Origin: Smittium mucronatum
Taxonomy: Eukaryota; Kickxellomycota; Harpellomycetes; Harpellales; Legeriomycetaceae
DNA length: 10,540 nucleotides
Assembly: GCA_001953115.1 (NCBI GenBank)
Contig: LSSL01003971.1
Span: 1 to 10,540 of the forward strand
Reading direction: 5' to 3'
Shown here: positions 1 to 8,913 of the stretch, piece by piece
How the letters are laid out: each line of letters opens with the position of its first letter
Position numbering within the stretch: position 1 is the first letter of the stretch
Notes under the pieces: generated by a model
Database searches by the model: none
Told to the model about the DNA's origin: nothing
The model's input: the letters and a program-made list of their open reading frames with translations, nothing else
Translations under genes and position numbers: made by a program

Positions 1-1340
1 CTCCTTTTTTCCTTTCAACTTGATTTAAAATATTCAACTGTTCAGTGTTTTCACAATAATTAGAATATTAGTCATTTTGATACAAAGATAACGGATAAAA
101 TACTTATGAATAATCCAAGATGTCATTTTTTATTTCAAAATAACCCTCACTAAGTATTTGAAGTAATAATTTTTTGTGTAAACTTATAAAAATTATGAAA
201 TTGAAATACGAAAAAATTACTTTTTTTATAATTATATACCAAGTTTTTATTAAAATGATATAATTAATAAAAAAGGATGCTTCATTAAATCTCCTTATAT
301 TAAAACTTGATAAAAAATATAACCAAATTAATAAAGAATCTTTTATTTTTTTTTGAAGCTCGCTATTCTCAAAAATTTCATCATATACTATATATGTGTT
401 CTTGTCTAAAATTTTTTATAAATTCTTGGGCTAGTCAAATTTTAATTTTTCTAGTAGTTAATAATTAAAGTTTGAAAACAAAAAATAAATTTTTATCATA
501 CTTTGGTTTTAAGACTTTTTTATCAATCTATTAATTAGCGATTATTAATTAAATCCGATTTCCTATCACATAAGCAGGTTGTCTATAAATATTTATAATA
601 TCCTTATTTTTTTTAAAAAAAATAAATCAATTTTGTGCAATAAGATCCAAAGAGTTTGCTAAATTAAAAATGTATGCAATTATTGAACGGATTATTTATC
701 ATAGATACAAAATAACAATAATAATATCAAAACAATTTTTTTCAAATAGGGTGACAAATAATAGAACTTATAATATTGTAGCCAGATTTTTACTGTCATT
801 GAAAATGACTTTTTTTCACAATTAAAATAAAAATCGCATTAATTTATATCAATATTTATAATAATGAACCTATGGTAAAGATATTAAGCGTAAAGAGAAT
901 AAAATATGCTATCTTTAGGCCTTTAATTTGGTCAAATGCTTATTTCAAAGAAAAATAAACACACCGAAGTTTTTATAATAATCCAGTGAAACATCCAAAT
1001 GTAAAATCAATATTATAGGCTGTATTAAATAAAAAAATATATAATATAAAAGTTGAAAAAATTGAGAAAATTTCTTTCTTTTTTTATTTACTATATATAG
1101 GGTCTAAAAGTTCGTGTTCGAGTCAATATTTATCGTTTTTTTATTCACAAAGCAAACTATCAAGCTATAAAGTAAATTTTCAAATGAAAGCTTAAGTATG
1201 TATATTATCTGTTTTAGTTTGGAATCTTAATGCCTTTTAAGTCAAAAAACCCATCTCAATTAAACCGAAAGAATAAACAAGTAAATAAAACCATGGAATA
1301 AATATTCCATATCTAAAAATGAGCCTGTATTACGAGACTA
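1..1340. other. AT-rich non-coding spacer left of the mobile element
   Basis: No open frame of useful length, no recognisable protein fragment and no tRNA or rRNA was seen on either strand. The sequence is dominated by A and T runs and by ATAAT-type low complexity. The only local structure I would note is the short palindrome at 1293-1310, listed separately. The left boundary of the mobile element must lie in the last few hundred bases of this stretch, but no convincing terminal repeat was found. Confidence 0.7.
1293..1310. repeat. Short palindrome upstream of the gag-like remnant
   Basis: The arms ATGGAAT and ATTCCAT flank the four bases AAAT, giving a perfect 7-bp stem with a short loop. 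It lies about 50 bases before the first open piece attributed to the mobile element (1342). It could be part of a terminal or regulatory structure of that element, or chance. Seen directly; function unknown. Confidence 0.35.
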
Positions 1341-1341
1341 A

Positions 1342-2078
1342 ACTAGAGTAAGATCTCAAAAAATTCTAAATGATGGCCTTGATTATAAAAAAATAAAAGC
1401 AACATCTCTTGCTCTTAAACTAGCACAGTCTTCATAGATCACTTATTCATTCCACAATATTAAGTATGGTTTATTCATATTCAATATTTCAGACAAATAA
1501 AAGAGAAATTATTTGCATTGCTTGCCAAGATGCTCGGATTAAGACTACATAACTTACCAATGATTGATTTATTCAACCCTATTACCAAGAAGGGAGTTGA
1601 TAACTACATAGATATTGAGATTAAATTAGAAATCTTAAAAATGTCAATAGATCCATTTTTTCATCAAATAATCCAAGCTTTCCACAAGATTTACAATCAT
1701 ATACAGTTAAAGACTTTGCGCGCTCAATTAAGATTATGATAGCTGATATAACACCAAATTTAACAAAATTGGGCTTATATAAATCCATAATTTTGAAATG
1801 GGTATATAAAAAATCCCTCCTAGTAAAATTTTCTCCAGTTCATCAGTTAATGGGTCTAAGAATCTAAAATGAAGTTTTTTTGGCAGCCGCAGCGGCAAAA
1901 ACAAACCAAGCATAGCGTCTCCTTCGCCACAGATAAAAATCTCAGTTCTTTCTGTCAAATTCATTCACTACTCAGATCAAAAATAAATCTACCCCATACC
2001 AGTCATAAAAATCCCAGTATGAACAGCCAAAGTCACAGGCGTTTCGATGAAACGATATATGGCAGAGGAGATGATTAG
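1342..2078 (+). pseudogene. Gag-like protein remnant of the DIRS-type element
   Basis: Three open pieces precede the polymerase. The first is 1342-1434, a short stretch rich in Lys and Leu. The second is 1464-1736, open from a TAA at 1461 to a TGA at 1737, with a mixed helical pattern (KEKLFALLAKMLGLRLHNLP, then DLFNPITKKGVD). The third is 1869-2078, which is basic, Ser/Gln/Arg-rich and ends in a GRGDD-like tail. A helical part followed by a basic low-complexity tail just before the reverse transcriptase is what DIRS-type ORF1 products look like. I assign it by position and composition, not by a specific motif; there is no CCHC knuckle. Stops separate the pieces, although the last two share a reading frame with most of the polymerase. 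The 1860-1930 stretch is clearly richer in G+C than its surroundings. It could instead be an unrelated decayed coding region. Confidence 0.5.
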
Positions 2079-2099
2079 TAGGTAAGCATTATTTAACGC

Positions 2100-2978
2100 C
2101 TATTTATATTCCGAGAAGTATGGAAAATTCCTTTTGGGGACCGAGGGCTACAAAACAATAAATAAAATGGATACAAGATCATGTTTCAAAATCACCCGTC
2201 TCTCACAGTGTATCCAGCGAAAACAAAAATAATTTTGTAATCAAAAAAATTGCTATATATTCAATTAGAGTTAATTTCTTTAATATATAGGAAATCTAAG
2301 AAAGAGATTTTAGATCTATCACCAGGATTCAATTCAAAAGATTTCACTATACAAAAGATTTAAGGATAGAAATAACGTTTCTATAACTGTGTGGGTTGAG
2401 CAAAAAAAAGATAAAAATCGTTTAAATTTTTTTATATAGCTTAAAAGACTTCAAACAATAAGAATAGACGACTTTATTTTAAGTATAGATCTATCATGCA
2501 AGATTTTTTTGATACTTCGAGTGTGAATAAGACGTATCAATTCTCTGTCCAGTTTTTTGGTATTTCACTAGGCACACTTGTCTTCACAAAGATATCTCAT
2601 TCACTAATAAAATGATCTCGAAGAAAAGGAATAATGATTTCAATATACCTGAACGATATTCTGACAACTGGTGAGACAAGGAAGATGTGTCAAAAAGATA
2701 TTTGTCTAATATCAAAGAAATTAATTGCGATGGGGTTTTGTATAAACCCTTTAAATCTAATATTTACCCCATTTCAGCCTATTGATCGTCCTAAATTGAT
2801 TATAAATAAGTGGAATGTTTCTTTTACGGTTTCCCCACCAAGTATCAGTGATCTTCGCGTTGAGTTAAATTCATTGATAAGAAAGTTAGACACTACGTCG
2901 AAAAATTTAGAAAGCCTTATAGGCAAGGCTCAGAATACGATTTTTTTTCTTCCATACACCCTCAGAGTCTGGCTTTGA
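2100..2978 (+). pseudogene. DIRS-type reverse transcriptase, broken
   Basis: This would copy element RNA into DNA. The N-terminal part lies at 2169-2360 (GYKIMFQNHPSL, KEILDLSPGFNSKDFTIQK), matching the DIRS pattern in which a GYKIPF-like segment precedes the 'PGF-S-FTIPKK' finger motif. After a frameshifted stretch, DDFILSIDLS at 2467-2496 corresponds to the motif with the first catalytic Asp. Then 2535-2978 carries NKTYQFSVQFFG, LGTLVFTKI, IYLNDILTTGETR and, near the end, SLIGKAQNTI. These are the thumb and palm motifs of DIRS/Ngaro RTs. The catalytic YxDD box reads YLND, so one essential Asp is lost. In-frame stops lie at 2238 (TAA), 2361 (TAA) and 2613 (TGA), with compensating frameshifts between 2361 and 2535. 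The gag-like piece ends shortly upstream and the RNase H follows after about 100 bases. Family assignment is strong; the protein is non-functional. Confidence 0.87.
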
Positions 2979-3081
2979 AGCGGATTTTACGATTTTAGAG
3001 CTATTTCCCGTCATCCCAAAAGACATGCACATCTGAAATAATCATCACACCCTCTTCTTTTATGAGAATATTCTTAGGTGA

Positions 3082-3608
3082 AAAGATCATTTTACAGAAT
3101 GGAATCTTATTTTATTTTTAGCAGAGAAACGTGGAATAGAAGTATTTACTGGTGACTCGTACACAGAATGCGTGATTGTTGCGGGCTCGTATAGTTATTC
3201 TGATTCCTGGGACAGAGAGCAGATTGGTCTTCATAAAAATTTCAAGGAACTGCTAGCAATTTTATTCGCTATAAAACGTCTGAAATTTTTTGGGAGCACT
3301 GTACAGATATTTTACGTCAATCTATGACTCTGTCATATCTAATTAAATTTTGTGTTAATCATTCAAATTTATTTCTCGGATTTTTGGAATAAATGTGGCA
3401 CCATTTCTTAAATACCATAACAAACCTCAAGAGTTATAAGTAAAATCGATTCTAAGTTTGGTGGACTTACCACCATTTATCATAGCGTAAACGGGATGGT
3501 AAATTTTAAAGGTGATTTTCATCAAACTGAGCTAAATTTTCGGCTCGTTAAAAATAGACATCTTTTTAAGCTCATCAAAAACTCATCTTCCCAATTATTA
3601 CTCGTGAT
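3082..3608 (+). pseudogene. DIRS-type RNase H and trailing domain, broken
   Basis: RNase H degrades the RNA strand of the replication hybrid. The open piece 3082-3324 reads EWNLILFLAEKRGIEVFTGDS, then IVAGSYSYSDSWDREQ, then LHKNFKELLAILFAIKRL, the canonical DIRS order: 'WNG' segment, strand with the first Asp, 'WGIVAG', and 'LHIN-KEL-A'. The first Asp of 'FTDAS' is lost (FTGDS); the Glu of KELLAI is kept. After a frame change, 3315-3440 gives MTLSYLIKFCVNHSN and MWHHFLNTITNL, matching 'TALSYINK-GGT-S' and the next helix; the 'SDN' motif just before is damaged. At 3487-3608, FHQTELNF and, one frame over, THLPNYYS recall the 'FFxxI ... DLFAS ... LPNYYS' tail that follows RNase H in DIRS polyproteins. 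Stops at 3325, 3390, 3441 and 3609 break it. It continues the RT upstream. Confidence 0.82.
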
Positions 3609-3839
3609 TAAGGGCCAATAAAGAAGTAGCTATAAAAACTATAACCAGAATTGTAATCAATGGACAGCCTCATAATTCCAATCTCCAATAAGACCCATGT
3701 AATGTCTTATTCGGAAATTAAGGGGAGAAAAGAAAGTGGTATTCCAATAAAAATATACTGGTCATCTATGTGAGGTTCCTGAACTCAGCACGATATTCAA
3801 TAAATCTAAAAATATAAACACACGCGAAAATTTTTATCC

Positions 3840-4940
3840 CCGACCAAAAAAATTGAAACTCAACACTCTCTATAAATAATAAGAATCATGTGAAGGCATG
3901 GAAAAAAATTGCTGAATTCTCAAAGCTAAAGGCCTCAGCCAATTTTTCATCGAAGCCATAAACTTAAAAAATAGAAAAATTACAAGAGAGTACAGATATA
4001 CAAAGAATAAAAACAGGATATTAAATGGAGAATTCAATATAGCTCCTATTACGATATTGCAGCAGTATAAATATTTAAAATTATATATGAAGTCATGATT
4101 GAAAAAAATATTCCGTAGCTAGAGTACAAGGGATTCAAATATGCAATTCTAAAATCGACAAAAAAAACCATGAAATATGATCAAGCTCAATACTAATTGA
4201 ATTTATATCGGTGATAAAGGATAAAAATATAAAATCCTTTGTAAAGCCAAAATACGACATATCACCAAAATTACATAAAATGAACAAATGAGGTTCAAAA
4301 AATGAGATTTCATACTTTAAAATGGCAATAAAAATACTTTATATTCTAACTATATGCGTTTTTCTTAGGTAAATCGATATCCATACAATCAACTATTATA
4401 AAAAAAAATAGCTATATTAAGGTTAATAATAATATTCCTAAAGTAAATAATGAAGGTATACGACGGAAAAATCGGTCAATATAAATAGCCACAAGAATGA
4501 TTTATTGTGACCCATCAAAGTATGAACCGAATAAAAAAATAAAATTTTGAATGTATCGGTAAACAAAGATCATATAAATCAATCGAATTAAAAATAGAAT
4601 ATCTTTCCAGAAAGCTAAAATATCGCTTTTAACAGATCTGTGGAAAGAAATTAAATAAATTTAAAAATTCTTATGGTCTTATTAATCAGCTATTATCATG
4701 ATTCATGTACAAATGAAAAGACAATGAGAGATGCTGTTGCTTATATTTCAAGAAATTCCATAGATAAGATTGCTTGTCACGGATTTTGGTCCTCTTTTTC
4801 TATCTTTGAGACTAATTATAAGGTATCCAATAAAATTAGAGCTAACTTCACAAAGGAAGTTTTAAATTTATGATTTACACAATATGGTCTTATTAGGCGG
4901 AGTATAATACAATCTATGTAGATTTTATGAAGACTATTAA
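3840..4940 (+). pseudogene. P4/phage-type tyrosine recombinase (integrase), broken
   Basis: A tyrosine recombinase would insert the element's circular DNA. The open piece 3916-4095 reads AKGLSQFFIEA, REYRYTKNKNRIL, GEFNIAPITILQQ, which follows the arm DNA-binding (DUF4102-like) domain of P4-type integrases ('GL-L-V', 'YRYR', 'LGEYP--PITLAEAR'). One frame over, 4086-4193 has YEVMIEKNIP and EYKGF, matching the 'a-~li~GidP---yK' helix. The C-terminal piece at 4673-4870 has NEKTMRDAVAYI and KIACHGFWSSFSIFETN, matching 'SENTM--AL-Y' and 'THGFRSTFSTI'. In a third frame, LHNMVLL then YN and FYEDY at 4875-4937 give the second His (4878) and the catalytic Tyr (4908), ten codons apart as in this family. 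The distance from the arm domain to the HGF box (about 220 codons) also fits a full-length protein of about 400 residues. The catalytic Arg of HxxR is Trp (TGG at 4787). The middle (4200-4660), including the box I Arg, is not recognisable. Family call fairly sure; subtype less so. Confidence 0.68.
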
Positions 4941-4989
4941 ATATTTTACTATAAATGTGATAATAGAATGTCATGCTCGTATCAAGATT

Positions 4990-5930
4990 CACACAGTAAC
5001 TTTTAAGGTAGTGATGATAAATAATATCGATAAATCGTACTTTTAGGTCCTATATATCAAAAAAAAAAAAATAAGATTTATTTATTTTATTTTATTTATC
5101 CTATTAGATTTTTTTAAAAAAAAATAATAAAGACAAATTTTTAATTTTAATATTTTAATAAAGGAAAATTTAAGCGCATAAGACGATCCCACTTATCGTA
5201 TTATATTTATATTTATATATAGATTCTACATATATTGTAAATTCAATATGCAAAAAATTGATTTTTTCGAAATTTTAATTATTATAAATTGTTTTTTCGA
5301 AGAGTTTGAAGCATAAAGATATTAATTTTCTTAGATATTGATCTGAAAAGAAATTTATTTATGAATTTATTAATTTGAAGAGATAATAATTATAAATAAA
5401 ATCTTTTAAAAAGATATTATATCAGTGTATCAAAAAAAAGAGAAAGAAAGAATCGAATGTCAGAAAGAGATGAATAAAATACAAAACGATTGATATTAAA
5501 AGCATCTTAACTGAACACCAACGAAAAAAAATCACACTTATGATATAATTAAAATTGTATTATAGCTTGTCAATCGAAATTTTCACAAATCTTATAAAAT
5601 ATTTTTTGATACCAAAAATACCTATAGATATTAACCCTTTAATACTTCTATTGTTTTTTTTACTCTTGTTTAAATAATACTCTTAATAATATTTTTTTTA
5701 ATAAATAAAATCCGAATAAATACAATAAAAACATAATATACGTCAAAAACCAAAAAAACCAAAAAACATACCACAACTAATTATAATTTTAAAAAGTAAT
5801 TAATTAATGTAGAAAATTCTAAAAAATTTAAAAAAGTTCCTAGAAACCCATAGGAAAAAGATCAACCCTCAAAGAATTGCATAACTTTGCGCCAGAATCC
5901 TTCCATAGATCAAGAAAAATCTCAAGATAT
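4990..5930. other. AT-rich spacer after the integrase remnant
   Basis: No protein fragment or RNA gene was recognised. The stretch starts with a run of 13 A (5059-5071), followed by pentamer-like TTTAT repeats (5078-5099), and then long A/T runs. The right boundary of the mobile element probably lies near the start of this region, but no terminal repeat was established. A somewhat less simple patch with more C begins near 5840 without any coding signal. Confidence 0.65.
5059..5099 (+). repeat. Poly(A) run followed by TTTAT-type tandem repeat
   Basis: Thirteen A residues (5059-5071) are followed by a short linker and by tandem TTTAT/TTTTAT units to 5099. It lies about 120 bases after the last recognisable integrase codon. 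DIRS elements do not normally end in poly(A), so I do not take it as the element's tail. It may be simple low-complexity DNA or the trace of a polyadenylated insert. Confidence 0.5.
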
Positions 5931-5933
5931 ATA

Positions 5934-5988
5934 CCCTAAAATAGGGAAAAAACGACTTTGGGGGGGGGGGGTAATTAATATTTCCCCC
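5934..5988. repeat. Small hairpin followed by a 12-G run and a 5-C run
   Basis: CCCTA (5934-5938) and TAGGG (5942-5946) form a perfect 5-bp stem with a 3-base loop. Fourteen bases later comes a run of 12 G (5960-5971), followed after 12 bases by CCCCC (5984-5988), which can pair with part of the G run. A G run of this length is exceptional in DNA this rich in A and T. Function unknown; it could also be a sequencing or assembly artefact of a homopolymer. Confidence 0.55.
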
Positions 5989-6040
5989 ACTAAATAAACA
6001 CACAGAACGCCTCTTTAACAATCATACAACCTTTTTATAT

Positions 6041-6075
6041 CTTCCAGATCTTTTTATAAACTTCAGATCTTTTAT
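6041..6075 (+). repeat. Imperfect direct repeat, two copies about 20 bases apart
   Basis: CTTCCAGATCTTTTTAT at 6041-6057 is followed by CTTCAGATCTTTTAT at 6061-6075. The second copy differs by loss of one C and one T. It looks like a small local duplication; no function is suggested. Confidence 0.5.
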
Positions 6076-7252
6076 TTTTTTATCACTTTTTTTTCATCTA
6101 GCCTGATTTTTATTTATTCAACTATTTAATGATCCAAATATGGAAAAATACATAAATTTTAAATCCATGAAATAAAAAAATGATTTTTTTCAGTTGTAAA
6201 GCTTGTATATAGTTATATCAAGTAAATTGGAATCAATTTTTTTTGATAATCGAGTATATTACATTTGTAATGATAATTTTTATGAAATTTTGAGGAAAAA
6301 AAATGAATGCAAGTAGAAAAGGGTGAACAATTTTTTTATAAATATGTTTTTTCAAATGTTCAATATTTTTATTTTTAAACCCTTTAAGAAAAAAATTCTA
6401 CATAAAAAAAAGTATTATCACCATCATAATTTTAAACACATTAAAACAAAAATATTTCTACTATCCTTTCGAAATTCCCTTGATGCAACATTCCAAATAT
6501 TTCAAAAAGTATAATAAGTGAATTTTCGCTAAAAAATTAACTGTTTTTTGTGAGTTTTAAGAAAATATTCACATGGAAATTAAACACTCAGATCAAACTT
6601 CCCGCGAGATTTACCGAAAAGGGGGTTTTATTTTCATTTATATACCCAAAATATTAAATTTTTTTTTTTGACTTTATATTGCTCATATTTATGCATTAAA
6701 GCACCATGTATAATCAAATACATTTTGAATGAGCATTTTATTTCAAAAATGAGCCCATAGTTTAGGATACTGTGAGATTTTTCAAAAAATAAATAATGAA
6801 AAGAAAGTTTAAGGAAAGTTAAGAGAATCTTTTATAGAAACACTATTTTATATATTGAGATCCGATAAGCCAGAAATCATTTCTTTAGTTGCCGAAAATT
6901 TATAAAGACTAGGGGTTTATTTTATAATATTATAAATAAATTTTAATATTTATATTTTTGGATTATAACTAATATACCATGAATAATTTTTAATATTTGA
7001 GATCAGAAACATAACAAAAATTTATTTTTATTAAGTCGATTTCAAAATATTATCATTTTAGTTAAATCTAACCAATCGAAATAATGAAATATATAATAAT
7101 AAATATTAAGCATATGTTTTTTTGAGACTTGGGTTTTTTTCTAATCTTCTTGGTCTTTCTACTCTTTTTTTTCGGTGAAAAGGGTTATATATATGAGTAA
7201 ATATAACCTATAGATTATGATATAAATTTATAAGTGTATAAACTTCTTTTTT

Positions 7253-7269
7253 GAAAATTGAAAATTGAA
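7253..7269 (+). repeat. Short tandem repeat GAAAATT
   Basis: Two perfect copies of GAAAATT (7253-7259, 7260-7266) and a partial third form a 7-bp tandem repeat. Low-complexity, no function inferred. Confidence 0.5.
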
Positions 7270-8913
7270 ATCATGAATAAATTTATTTTTGTGTGAAATG
7301 ATAGTATGATTACAATAAAAAAAGGATTAATCCGAAAAAATGTCGATAATTTGGTTTTACAAAAATAAATCCAAACTCATAATATGATATTTTACGTTAC
7401 CTAGCGATCCTTGTTGCAAATATAAATAACTATTAGTATTAATTTTTTTCCACCATTATTAAATATAAAACATTCCAAAATTTTGACCATTTTTATAGGG
7501 TCTATCTCTTTTTAGTTAATTTTTCCTGAATTTGGCTAATACAAGGTTTATAATTCTCTAATAATTTCAATTGATATAATTCAAATATACATGCATGGTT
7601 GAGTCCTCCAATTCGAACTTTTTTCTTTGATTTTTCAGTTTAATAATTTTAAAATGTTGTTTTTTGATGGAAATGATATGCTGTAGCCCCCCCAAAATTT
7701 TTTTTTACGTTTAAATGATTTTTTTAAGGATTCAGAAACTCCAATTACACTTTTAATTAGTGAAAATTTATATAAAAAAGATATTTTTCTTATTCAAAGA
7801 TTTTAGATGTTGGGAAAAACTGCATTGCAGTTATATCTTTTAAAATTCAATTACTAAATTTTTTTTTTTCGATTTTTAATATCTTTTTTGTTTGTTCTTT
7901 TCGTGATACCAAAATTTTATTTTTCTTGATTTTGAGTCGAACTCTTCGACCTCAGATCATATTTATAGTTAATATTCTGCAACTAAATCTGCAATTTCCA
8001 AATCTGCTCAAGGTTTTTGACCTCATTCATTATAAAAAGTTAGAGTCTACAAATATGAATTCTTTTATTCATTATTTAAAATGGAAATTTCCACAAGAAC
8101 ATTTTTTTTTTGTTTCTTTAGTTCCAGTAACAATTAATGAAAATTTTCCACTAAATAATTTAAAAGCGAAATTTATTTTCAGTGTTTTTGAGATCGAAAG
8201 TGCCCTAATATGTTTTTCTGGAGTATTATCTCTTTTATTTTTTCTATGTTACTGAAATAATCTGCAAAATAAGGAAAATAATCTAATAAGGTTATTTGAT
8301 AAGATTCACAGCTTTATAATAACATTTCAGATGTGATTTTTTTAGAATTATCCAACATTTTAAATTTATTGACAGTTGAATGTATCTTTGGTATTTCAAC
8401 ATCTTTGCTTGAGTTTATTATAATTCTTATAATCGTATAAGAACTGCATCTCATTTTGTGCCAATCTAATATCATCTCTTTTAAATTTATTTTTTATTTT
8501 TTACAGAAAAGAATTGCGACTGACTTTTTGATCTGTAAATTATCATTCTTCCATCATGAATTTTTTTTATTTTTAAATCAGAGGGCAATCGTTTATTTTT
8601 TTATCCTGAAAATAGTAAACTGTTATGGTAAAACAATCATTTATTTTTTAATAAAATATTTTAAAATAGTTTTCGAGATCCGTACCATCAATGCTTTATA
8701 CAAACTTCCAACCTAGTGGTGGAGCTCATATTATTTATTTTTATATTTAAGGCAGATTATTTTTTTGTTAAAAAATTATTGGGATTTGAAAGGGTTACCG
8801 AATTAATACATTATATAAATAGTAAAATAACTCAAATGTATATTATTTATTAGAATTTAGAAAAATTTAATAACTAAAATAATAAATAAAATCTTTAATT
8901 CCCATTTGATCTA

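Larger units (their letters stand above)
1342..4940 (+). mobile_element. Decayed DIRS/Ngaro-like retrotransposon with a P4-type integrase
   Basis: Four consecutive protein remains on the plus strand form one element: gag-like (1342-2078), reverse transcriptase (about 2100-2978), RNase H (3082-3608) and tyrosine recombinase (about 3840-4940). Tyrosine-recombinase retrotransposons of the DIRS order are known to carry gag, RT, RNase H and a recombinase instead of a DDE integrase, and they are usually 4-6 kb long, so order and size fit. There is no DDE integrase and no aspartic protease. All parts have stops and frameshifts and look about equally decayed, which suggests they aged together. Ends could not be fixed: no clear split direct repeats or inverted terminal repeats with an internal complementary region were seen. 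The recombinase is of an unexpected type (see its entry), so a second, separately inserted element cannot be excluded. The element is dead in this copy. Confidence 0.8.
5989..8900. other. Long AT-rich spacer without recognisable genes
   Basis: Apart from the small repeats listed separately, I see no gene. The open stretches at 6323-6514, 7926-8255 and 8456-8716 encode Phe/Ile/Leu/Lys/Asn-rich peptides of the kind that arise by chance in such base composition. They start at TTG or weak codons and have no family motif. Pyrimidine tracts ending in AG (for example around 8095-8120 and 8490-8505) could act as acceptor splice sites, but no plausible exon follows. A 7-C run lies at 7687-7693 directly before an A/T tract. 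Confidence 0.6.

Noticed and set aside
1095..1135. GTTCGAGTC string resembling a tRNA B box
   Set aside because: No T-arm pairing, acceptor stem or A box can be drawn around it.
1734..1964. 76-codon open stretch on the minus strand
   Set aside because: It lies antisense to the gag-like pieces of the retroelement and has no motif; treated as a shadow.
4623..4660. LLTDLWKEI, possible box I (Arg) region of the integrase
   Set aside because: It resembles 'LLTGLRxGE', but it is only about 45 codons before the HGF box where about 100 are expected. Without a proof of deletion it is too weak to call.
3840..4940. Idea that the window is bacterial or a prophage because of the integrase
   Set aside because: A DIRS-type RT and RNase H lie directly upstream, gene density is extremely low, and no other bacterial or phage gene or ribosome binding site is seen.
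6323..6514. 63-codon open stretch on the plus strand
   Set aside because: It starts at a non-ATG codon and encodes almost only Phe, Lys, Ile, Asn and His from A/T runs. Judged chance.
7605..7625. TTCGAACTT, minus-strand tRNA B-box resemblance
   Set aside because: The flanks do not pair into a T-arm or acceptor stem.
7934..7953. GAGTCGAA...TTCGACCTC stem with one bulge
   Set aside because: A single short hairpin with no T run or neighbouring gene; not distinguishable from chance.
7926..8255. 109-codon open stretch on the plus strand
   Set aside because: It starts at TTG, is rich in Phe, Leu, Ile and Asn, and shows no motif. In DNA of this composition such stretches arise by chance, and no neighbouring exon or remnant supports it.
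8456..8716. 86-codon open stretch on the plus strand
   Set aside because: It starts at TTG and is Phe/Ile-rich. The preceding pyrimidine tract with CAG could be an acceptor site, but no family resemblance or matching donor exon was found.
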